Assembly (NCBI GenBank): GCA_021323595.1
Contig: JAJPKR010000052.1
Coordinates: 37,083-101,082 of the forward strand
Length of the DNA: 64,000 nucleotides
Source of the DNA: Terriglobia bacterium
GTDB lineage: Bacteria; Acidobacteriota; Terriglobia; Terriglobales; SCQP01
Direction of reading: 5' to 3'
In this document: piece after piece, positions 40,077 to 45,953 of the stretch
Layout: each line of letters opens with the position of its first letter
How positions within the stretch are numbered: the first letter of the stretch is position 1
Made by a program: the position numbers and the translations under genes
The notes under the pieces: generated by a model
The model's database searches: none
What the model saw: only the letters and a program-made list of their open reading frames with translations
Told to the model about the DNA's origin: nothing

Positions 40077-40874
40077 ATGCCGCTTTGGGTCTGGGCCTGT
40101 ATTTACGGTTTCGTCGTTTGCCAGCTTTCCGGCTTGGCCACCACCATCTACCTTCATCGTTCCGCGACGCATCGCGCCTTCTCCCTCAGCCCCTGGGTGG
40201 CGCTGCCGATGCGCTTCCATCTGTGGCTGTTCACCGGCATCGTGGTGCGTGAGTGGGTGGCCGTGCATCGCAAGCACCATCACTTTACCGACGAGCCCGG
40301 CGATCCGCACAGCCCTTTGCTCGAAGGCGTCTGGCAGATCTTGGCCGGCAATCCCATCTACTACCGCCGTGCCGCCAACGACGACGAAATCGTGCGTGCG
40401 TACGCGAAAGACATTCCCGTGCGGCGCTACGACCGCTGGCTGCTCGACCATGGCAATCTCGGCATCGCGCTCGGCTTGCTCCTCTCCGTTGGCGCCATGC
40501 GCCTGGCGGGTGGTAGCTGGCTCGCGGCTGCGGTAGCCGGCGCCGCCGCCTACCTGGGGCAGGGCTTCGGCTATATCGTCGCCAACGCCTTGGTCAACGG
40601 GGCCTGCCATGCCTTTGGCTACCGCAATTTCGACAACACCGCCACCAACCTGCGCTGGGTCGCCTGGCTGTCGGCAGGCGAAGGCCTCCACAACAACCAC
40701 CACCAATATCCCAGCGCCGGCAAGCTCAGCATCGCCCGGCACGAAACCGATCCCGCCTGGCCGGTGATTCGTCTGCTCGCGAAGCTGCGCCTGGTTCAGC
40801 TCAAGCCGCTCCCCCGCGCCTTCCTCGCCGATCAGTCGCGCCTCTGCGAACAGCCCGTCAACTCCAACTGCTGA
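40077..40874 (+). CDS. Fatty acid desaturase (acyl-CoA/acyl-lipid type)
   Basis: A 265-residue membrane di-iron desaturase that introduces a double bond into fatty acyl chains. All three histidine boxes are present: HRSATH (residues 27-32), HRKHH (64-68) and HNNHH (near residue 210, in GEGLHNNHHQYPSAGK). Four hydrophobic segments surround them, as in delta-9 desaturases. At 265 residues it is short because there is no C-terminal cytochrome b5 domain. A TTG codon directly precedes ATG 40077; the ATG is preferred, with a GAAAGAGA purine run upstream. Confidence 0.9.
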   Translation: MPLWVWACIYGFVVCQLSGLATTIYLHRSATHRAFSLSPWVALPMRFHLWLFTGIVVREWVAVHRKHHHFTDEPGDPHSPLLEGVWQILAGNPIYYRRAANDDEIVRAYAKDIPVRRYDRWLLDHGNLGIALGLLLSVGAMRLAGGSWLAAAVAGAAAYLGQGFGYIVANALVNGACHAFGYRNFDNTATNLRWVAWLSAGEGLHNNHHQYPSAGKLSIARHETDPAWPVIRLLAKLRLVQLKPLPRAFLADQSRLCEQPVNSNC

Positions 40875-41336
40875 TGTTCTGGGTGCAGGCCCCGTCGGCC
40901 AGGCGCATCTTACGCTCGTGGGGCAGGCATTCTTGCCTGCCGTCCCGCCATGAGCAAAGCGCCCATCCAGCGGTCCCGGCCAACTCCACTGGCCCAAACC
41001 GAATCCTACTTACGAGGCCCCCAGGGGTAGCTTCCACGGATCGCGCCTCTGCGCATCGTCCGCTGCTTGACAACCCAAAAGTCTGGCTGCGCTTCGCTCG
41101 GGCGTTCGGGTGCCCGAGGTCGGGTGCCACCCATTGGGAAGCTCAACACTGCAAGCCGCCGTCGTGCGCCGGTGCGCGGCATGCAAATCCAAGCGCCGCA
41201 ATCGCTTAGACGTTAGCGGTCCTCCGCCGCGCCGCAAGGGGTGTTGACCTGGTCTTCCAGACAGGTGCTCCGGCCGCCGCCGTCCCTGTCGCGCCTTCGC
41301 CGCGTTGCTTCGGCCTAGGCGCTATCGGCTGGTACC
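40875..41336. other. Gene-free stretch between the desaturase gene and rsmG
   Basis: About 460 bases without a credible gene. It contains a perfect hairpin (40922-40941), two GGGTGCC repeats around 41108-41130 (CGGGTGCCCG, then CGGGTGCCACCC), and a small AAGCG/CGCTT inverted repeat near 41188-41208. It looks like a site where short intergenic repeats accumulated. Confidence 0.5.
40922..40941. repeat. Intergenic palindrome GGCAGGCA-TTCT-TGCCTGCC
   Basis: A perfect eight-pair stem with a four-base loop, 48 bases after the desaturase stop. It could act as a transcript-end hairpin, but it lacks a U-tract. Similar GGCAGGCATTCTTGCC units are familiar as dispersed repeats in soil bacteria; only one copy is in this window. 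Confidence 0.45.
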
Positions 41337-41972
41337 ATGGGCTGCGTGTCGGAGGAAATCGAGAGCCTGCTGCGCTCCGCGCTGCCCGACTACGGCGTCG
41401 CGCCCACGCCCGAGCGCCTCGCCCGCCTCACCGATTTCCTCAAGCGCTTGATCCGCTGGAACCGCCGGATTCGCCTCGTCGGCTCGGCGGCGCCAGAAGA
41501 GCTCGTGCGCCGTCACGTCGGCGAATCGCTCTTCCTGCACTCTCTGATCCCGCTCGCGGGCAAGACGCTTCTCGATGTCGGCTCCGGCGCCGGCTTCCCC
41601 GGCCTTGCCCTCCAGCTCGCCTTCCCAGAACTTCGTGCGACGTTGGTAGAATCTAACAGTCGAAAGGCAGCCTTTCTCCAAGAGGTGGCAAGAGTGTCTG
41701 GCCTAGGCCGCGTGACCGTAGCCCGTGCCGAGGACGTACGAGAACAGGCAGAAATCCTGACCCTGCGCGCCGTGGAAGGCATGGAACGCGGTCCCACCAG
41801 ATATGCACATCTGTTAATACCCGGTGGAAAACTGGCCGCCTGGATCACGCTGGAGATGGCGGATCGCTGGCGGCGCCTGCCGCTCTGGCATTGGGCGGAG
41901 CCGTCGCTGCTTCCGGGAACCCGCCAGCGCGCCATCATCCTCGGCGAGCTTCCCGGCGAGCGCCCGGCCTAG
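41337..41972 (+). CDS. rsmG: 16S rRNA (guanine(527)-N(7))-methyltransferase
   Basis: A 211-residue SAM-dependent methyltransferase (GidB) that methylates G527 of 16S rRNA. The SAM motif LLDVGSGAGFPGLALQLAFP and the ATLVESNSRKAAFLQEVAR strand-helix are typical, as is the N-terminal LIRWNRRIRLVGS. It is immediately upstream of a parS site and parAB, the classic order near the replication origin. Codon use between about 41640 and 41820 is clearly less GC-biased at third positions than in the flanks. Confidence 0.95.
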   Translation: MGCVSEEIESLLRSALPDYGVAPTPERLARLTDFLKRLIRWNRRIRLVGSAAPEELVRRHVGESLFLHSLIPLAGKTLLDVGSGAGFPGLALQLAFPELRATLVESNSRKAAFLQEVARVSGLGRVTVARAEDVREQAEILTLRAVEGMERGPTRYAHLLIPGGKLAAWITLEMADRWRRLPLWHWAEPSLLPGTRQRAIILGELPGERPA

Positions 41973-41988
41973 TGTTCCACGTGGAACG
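41973..41988. promoter_or_regulatory. parS centromere site
   Basis: TGTTCCACGTGGAACG directly follows the rsmG stop codon; the inner 14 bases (GTTCCACGTGGAAC) are a perfect palindrome. This matches the conserved ParB-binding parS consensus (TGTTTCACGTGAAACA and its GC-rich variants). ParB loads here as a clamp for chromosome segregation, and the ParA and ParB genes are adjacent. Confidence 0.88.
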
Positions 41989-42022
41989 AGCAAAATTTCT
42001 TCCCCACAGCCATTACTTCCGC

Positions 42023-42028
42023 TACACT
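42023..42028 (+). promoter_or_regulatory. -10 hexamer (TACACT) before parA
   Basis: TACACT ends eight bases before the GTG of parA, so the transcript would have almost no leader. It lies between parS and the gene, so ParB bound at parS could affect this promoter. Confidence 0.35.
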
Positions 42029-42036
42029 CCAGATTC

Positions 42037-42840
42037 GTGGCCAGCATCATCGCCATCACCAATCAGAAAGGAGGCGTCGGCAAGACCACCACCGCCATCA
42101 ACCTCGCCGCATCCTTGGCTGCTGCCGAGCTGCCAACCCTGCTCGTGGACTGCGACCCCCAAGGCAACGCCAGCAGCGGCGTCGGCGTCGCCCGCGCCTC
42201 CGTCGCCACCAGCCTCTACCACGTCCTCATGGGCTTCGTGCCCGCCGCCACCGCCCTCTTGCCCACCGCCCTCCAGGGCTTGCAAGTCCTCCCCGCTAGC
42301 CGCGACCTCGTCGGCGTCAACGTCGAGCTGGTCCAGACCCCAGGCCGGGAAACGCGGCTGCGCGAGGCGCTCGCCCCACTCCGCTCCCAGTTCGATTTCA
42401 TCATCCTCGATTGCCCCCCGGCTCTCGATCTCCTCAACCTCAATGCCCTCGTCGCGGCCGACGCCGTCATCATCCCCATGCAGTGCGAGTACTTCGCCCT
42501 CGAGGGTATCTCCCAGCTCCTCGAAACCGTTCAAGCCGTCCAAGCTAGCTGGAATCCCAAGCTTCGTATCGAGGGCATCCTCTTCAATCAGTTCGACGAG
42601 CGCACCAACCTCAGCCGCCAAGTCGCCGAGGATCTGCGCCAGCACTTCGGCGCGCAAATCTTTCAAACCACCATTCCCCGCAACATCCGCCTTGCCGAAG
42701 CCCCTAGCTTCGGTCAACCCGTTTTGCTCTACGACGTCCGCTCCCGCGGCTCGGAGGCCTACCTCCAGCTCGCTCGCGAGGTCATTGAACGTGAACAGCA
42801 ACTCCGCGAATCCGCGCAAAGTCTTGGGACGGGGACTTGA
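42037..42840 (+). CDS. parA: Chromosome partitioning ATPase ParA
   Basis: A 267-residue deviant Walker ATPase that drives segregation of ParB-bound origins. The Walker A motif is NQKGGVGKTTTAINLAASLA at residues 9-28, with the signature lysine; the switch motif is LVDCDPQGNASSGVG and the Walker B region FIILDCPPALDLL. The start is GTG at 42037, giving VASIIAITNQKGG, because longer versions would run through parS into rsmG. The 3' end overlaps parB by 50 bases, so translation is probably coupled. Confidence 0.96.
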   Translation: MASIIAITNQKGGVGKTTTAINLAASLAAAELPTLLVDCDPQGNASSGVGVARASVATSLYHVLMGFVPAATALLPTALQGLQVLPASRDLVGVNVELVQTPGRETRLREALAPLRSQFDFIILDCPPALDLLNLNALVAADAVIIPMQCEYFALEGISQLLETVQAVQASWNPKLRIEGILFNQFDERTNLSRQVAEDLRQHFGAQIFQTTIPRNIRLAEAPSFGQPVLLYDVRSRGSEAYLQLAREVIEREQQLRESAQSLGTGT

Positions 42841-43690
42841 ATCCCTCTTAGGTCCGCTGCCGGCGACTGACCTCGCCGCTGCTGCCGGTTCCACTTCCCC
42901 CGACGGCGAGGGCGTGCGCTCCATCCCCGTGGCGCGCATTCAGCCCAACCCCTATCAGCCGCGCCGGACCTTTTCCGACCCCGCCATGGAAGAAATGGCC
43001 GCCTCCATCCGCGCCAGCGGCGTCCTCCAACCCATCCTCGTCCGGCCTCTGCCCCAAGGCGATTTTCAACTCGTCGCCGGCGAGCGCCGCTGGCGCGCCG
43101 CCCAGCGCGCCGGCCTCTCGGAAATTCCCGCCCTCGTCCGCTCCCTCACCGACGAGCGCGCCCTCGAGCTCGCCATCGTCGAGAACCTCCAGCGCGAAGA
43201 TCTCAACCCCATGGATCAGGCCCGCGCCTTCCACCAGCTCGCCACCAGCTTCCGCTTGACGCAAGAAGAGATCGCCCAGCGCACCGGCAAGGATCGCGCC
43301 ACCATCGCCAACTTTCTCCGCCTCCTCAAACTCGAGCCCGACGTCCAGCAGATGGTCGAGCAGGGAAGCCTTTCCATGGGCCACGCTCGAGCTTTGCTGG
43401 CGTTGACCGGCGAGCCGCAGGTCACCGTCGCCCGCCGCTCCGCCGAACAGAGTTGGAGCGTTCGCCAACTCGAGCGTTTCATCTCCGCCCGTTCTCCCAA
43501 AAACTCCGAATCCTCGCAGCCCGCGATCGATCCCAACGTCCGCGCCGCCCAAGAGGAGCTGGCCCGCGCCCTCGGCGCCAAGATTCGTATCAAAGATCAC
43601 AACGGATCTGGCCTGATCGAGATCGCCTACCACGGCCTCGACGACTTCCAGCGCATCTACGAACGCCTCGTCCGCTCACCGGAAAGCTAA
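42791..43690 (+). CDS. parB: Chromosome partitioning protein ParB
   Basis: A 299-residue CTP-dependent DNA clamp that binds parS. In order: the N-terminal ParA-contact segment ([13 protein letters not shown]), the ParB/Srx CTPase domain ([46 protein letters not shown]), the helix-turn-helix ([31 protein letters not shown]), and a C-terminal dimerisation domain. The GTG at 42791 is taken as start; a TTG two codons earlier is the alternative. It overlaps the end of parA by 50 bases. Confidence 0.95.
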   Translation: MNSNSANPRKVLGRGLESLLGPLPATDLAAAAGSTSPDGEGVRSIPVARIQPNPYQPRRTFSDPAMEEMAASIRASGVLQPILVRPLPQGDFQLVAGERRWRAAQRAGLSEIPALVRSLTDERALELAIVENLQREDLNPMDQARAFHQLATSFRLTQEEIAQRTGKDRATIANFLRLLKLEPDVQQMVEQGSLSMGHARALLALTGEPQVTVARRSAEQSWSVRQLERFISARSPKNSESSQPAIDPNVRAAQEELARALGAKIRIKDHNGSGLIEIAYHGLDDFQRIYERLVRSPES

Positions 43691-43721
43691 AATAGTCCAA
43701 GCTCCCGCGAGGGCCGCATCC

Positions 43722-45014
43722 TTGCTCGCATCTCTTCTGCTATTGACGGCCTTGATTCCACCGCCGTCCGCGCCCCGTCAGGCGAAAAAGCCTGCGGCCG
43801 CGGCTGCGGCGGCCGCGAGCGCCTCGCCCGAGCAGCAAGCCGACGAACTCCAAAAGATCCTCGAGCAGGCCAATGGCGAGCCGGGCGCGCGCCTGCGCGG
43901 GCTCGAGCGCTTTCTCCGCAAGTACCCGCACACCGAAGCCGCCGACCAGATCTATCAATTGCTGATCAAGGATGCGACCGCGCTCAACGACGATCGCCGC
44001 GTGCTGCTCTACAACGAGAAACTCTCCGAGCTCCATCCCGGCGATCTCGGCCAGCGCATCAAGGTGCTCAATCTGCTCCTGCTCAATCACGACGCCGCCA
44101 GCGTCGCCCAGGCCCGCTCCGACGCCGATGCCTTGCGCCGCCTCGTCGAGCGCAAGGCCGCCGAAACGCCGCCAGCCGAGATGAGCCGCGCGCGCTGGGA
44201 CGTGGACATGAACCGCCTGCGCGCCCTCGCCGACATGTTCCAAGGCGCCGCCGCGCTCGAGGGCGGCGATCCCGCCCGCGCCGTCGAGCACTTTCAAGCC
44301 AGCCTGCGTCTCGAGCCCAACGAAGAAGCCGCCGAAAAACTCGGTGACGCCTGCCTGCAGTTGCATCAAACCGCCGCCGCCGTGGATGCCTACGCGCTCG
44401 CCTTATCGCTGCCCGGCGACACCATCGCCGAGCGCAGCGCCCTGCGCGCCAAGGCCGGCGCGCTCTACGCGCAGCTCCACCACGGCAGCCAGGCCGGCTT
44501 CGGCGATCTCATTCTCGCCAAGTTCGACCAAATCGCCGCCCAGGACGCCGCCGAGCAGCGCGCGCTGCACCCCTACGAGCAAAAAACGCCGGTGGCCAGC
44601 TACGCCGACTACGTGCTGCGCTCGCTCGACGGCCGCGATCACCGCCTCGCCGATTACCGCGGCAAGATCGTGGTCGTGGATTTTTGGGCGACCTGGTGCG
44701 AACCCTGCCAAGTCGAGCACCCCATCTTCGAGCAGCTCAAGCGCCGCTATGCCGCCGATCCCCGCGTGGTCTTCGTCGCCGTCAACACCGCCGACGACGA
44801 GAGCCAAGTGAAGCCCTTTCTGGCCGCCCACCATTGGAACGATGACACCTGGCTCGACGCCGGCCTCGCCGACTACCTCGGCATCGATTCCTTGCCGACG
44901 ACGCTCGTCATCGCCCCCAGCGGCGCCATCGCCGCGCGCCTCGCCGGCTTCGACGAAGCCAGCTTCGCCTCCGATATCGAGCGCGCCATCCGCGCGGCGG
45001 GCCACCGCGGCTAG
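43722..45014 (+). CDS. TPR / thioredoxin-fold (TlpA-like) exported redox protein
   Basis: A 430-residue protein with a signal peptide (MLASLLLLTALIPPPSAP), an Ala-rich linker, a helical region with TPR-like repeats (about residues 45-260), and a C-terminal thioredoxin domain of the TlpA/ResA type with the redox pair in VVDFWATWCEPCQVEHP (CEPC, near residue 327). It is expected to reduce or isomerise disulfides in the periplasm. The start is TTG at 43722, giving the signal peptide; a TAAAAT hexamer overlapping the parB stop at 43688-43693 may be its promoter. Confidence 0.85.
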   Translation: MLASLLLLTALIPPPSAPRQAKKPAAAAAAAASASPEQQADELQKILEQANGEPGARLRGLERFLRKYPHTEAADQIYQLLIKDATALNDDRRVLLYNEKLSELHPGDLGQRIKVLNLLLLNHDAASVAQARSDADALRRLVERKAAETPPAEMSRARWDVDMNRLRALADMFQGAAALEGGDPARAVEHFQASLRLEPNEEAAEKLGDACLQLHQTAAAVDAYALALSLPGDTIAERSALRAKAGALYAQLHHGSQAGFGDLILAKFDQIAAQDAAEQRALHPYEQKTPVASYADYVLRSLDGRDHRLADYRGKIVVVDFWATWCEPCQVEHPIFEQLKRRYAADPRVVFVAVNTADDESQVKPFLAAHHWNDDTWLDAGLADYLGIDSLPTTLVIAPSGAIAARLAGFDEASFASDIERAIRAAGHRG

Positions 45015-45051
45015 CCGCCTCCGCGCCTGCGGCCGCCCGCCCGTTCCGCGT

Positions 45052-45312
45052 TCAAAACGATCGGGCGCGTTGCAGGTCGAGCGCTTCCACGCGCGTTTCG
45101 CCGGGGTTCAAAACGCCTTCTTGAAAGGGGAGCTTATGGCGGCGCAGCCAGGCTTGCACGATGTCGGCGAGCACGTGCTGGCCGCGGCCATGGATGACGC
45201 GCAGGCCCGCGTGCCTGCGCCGCGCTTGCCGCGCGCCCTCGAGCAATTTGCGTCCGACTTCGTCGTCCTCCGGACGCGACCCGTGGAGGTCTAAATCCAG
45301 ATAGCGCGCCAC
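45052..45312 (-). CDS. Small Smr domain protein
   Basis: An 86-residue protein that is essentially a stand-alone Smr domain: LDLDLHGSRPEDDEVG (the LDLHG motif) and LRVIHGRGQHVLADIVQAWL (the HGxG motif), ending in the usual ETRVEALDL-type segment. Smr domains nick or bind nucleic acids, and short forms act in RNA quality control or DNA repair; the role here is open. The start is GTG at 45312 with TACACT ending six bases before it. The gene is divergent from the selenoprotein peroxiredoxin gene, their starts 49 bases apart. Confidence 0.85.
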   Translation of the reverse strand: MARYLDLDLHGSRPEDDEVGRKLLEGARQARRRHAGLRVIHGRGQHVLADIVQAWLRRHKLPFQEGVLNPGETRVEALDLQRARSF

Positions 45313-45318
45313 GCTCGC

Positions 45319-45324
45319 AGTGTA
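45319..45324 (-). promoter_or_regulatory. -10 hexamer (TACACT) of a leaderless-type promoter
   Basis: On the minus strand TACACT ends six bases before the GTG of the Smr gene. It is arranged back to back with the TAGACT of the peroxiredoxin gene in a 49-base divergent region. Confidence 0.45.
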
Positions 45325-45349
45325 ATCCGGCTGCCCCGCCGTTTGACGC

Positions 45350-45355
45350 TAGACT
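45350..45355 (+). promoter_or_regulatory. -10 hexamer (TAGACT) of a leaderless-type promoter
   Basis: TAGACT ends six bases before the ATG at 45362 of the selenoprotein peroxiredoxin gene, with no ribosome binding site between. Confidence 0.45.
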
Positions 45356-45361
45356 CGATTC

Positions 45362-45916
45362 ATGGCTCTGGCCGCGCCGGGTGCCGGCGACCCCGCTCCC
45401 GATTTTTCCCTTCCCGCCGCCGGCGGCGCCGTGCACCGCCTGGGCGAGTTAGTCGCCGAGCGTTCCCAAGCGCTCATCTTTTACCGCGGCGCTTGGTGAC
45501 CCTCCTGCCTCCGCCAGTTGGCGGAGTACGAGCGTGCGCGGCCGGCCTTCGAGGCCGCGGGCATGGGCCTGGTCGCCATCTCCACCGATCCCCTCGGGCG
45601 CGCGGCGGCGATGCGGCAAGAGCTCCGCTTGGGCTATCTCGTCTTGTGCGACACCCGCCGCGAGGCCGCGCGCGCCTGGGGTGTCCTCGATGAAAGCCGC
45701 TTCGGCGGCATCGCCACCCCGGCGACCTTCGTCGTGGATAGCGCCATGCAGGTCCGCTTCGCCTCGGTCGAATCGCGCAGCCGGCGCGTCGCCCCCGCCT
45801 CGCTCCTGGCGTGGCTCCGCCACGGCGCCGCCGATACTCCCGGCGCCCGCTCCCACGTCCCGCAATCGGCCGCCGATCTCTGGCGCGCCTTCCGCCTCTG
45901 GCTAACTAAAAAGTAA
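45362..45916 (+). CDS. Peroxiredoxin-like selenoprotein (TGA at 45497 read as Sec)
   Basis: A 184-residue AhpC/TSA-type thioredoxin-fold protein if TGA 45497-45499 is read as selenocysteine. The N-terminus GAGDPAPDFSLPAAGG is classic for peroxiredoxins, and LIFYRGAW-Sec-PSC places Sec46 where homologues have the catalytic Cys of FYRGxWCPxC, with resolving Cys49. After the TGA the frame continues without a break through the rest of the fold (MGLVAISTDPLGRAAAM, VLCDTRREAARAWGV, GIATPATFVVD) to TAA at 45914. A perfect seven-pair hairpin with loop AGTT starts ten bases after the TGA. Read as a stop, the product would be a useless 45-residue fragment. It probably reduces peroxides or disulfides in the cytoplasm. 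Confidence 0.88.
45497..45526 (+). promoter_or_regulatory. Sec codon and putative SECIS hairpin of the peroxiredoxin gene
   Basis: TGA at 45497-45499, then CTCCGCC (45509-45515), loop AGTT, GGCGGAG (45520-45526): a perfect seven-pair stem whose loop begins 17 bases after the TGA. The loop starts with the same AGUU as the hairpin in the radical SAM gene. Confidence 0.75.
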
Positions 45917-45940
45917 AAGGGGACAGCCTGATCTGTCCCC
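45915..45940 (+). repeat. REP-like repeat, copy 2
   Basis: It begins in the TAA stop of the peroxiredoxin gene with AAAAGGGGACAGCCTGATCT, identical over 21 bases to the element at 21053. Here the palindrome is complete: GGGGACAG, six-base loop, CTGTCCCC. Confidence 0.55.
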
Positions 45941-45945
45941 GTTTT
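45915..45945. terminator. Bidirectional terminator formed by repeat copy 2
   Basis: AAAA-GGGGACAG-cctgat-CTGTCCCC-g-TTTT gives an eight-pair stem with an A-run before and a U-run after, usable on both strands. It separates the convergent peroxiredoxin and M14 peptidase genes. Confidence 0.65.
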
Positions 45946-45953
45946 CCCGGCGC

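Noticed and set aside
41190..41216. CGCTTAGACGTTAGC resembling the end of an integron attC site
   Set aside because: The core would need GTTRRRY and a complementary partner; the partner and the spaced inner repeats are not there, and there is no integrase.
42000..42008. TTCCCCACA near parA as a DnaA box
   Set aside because: A single seven-of-nine match in GC-rich sequence, with no cluster around it.
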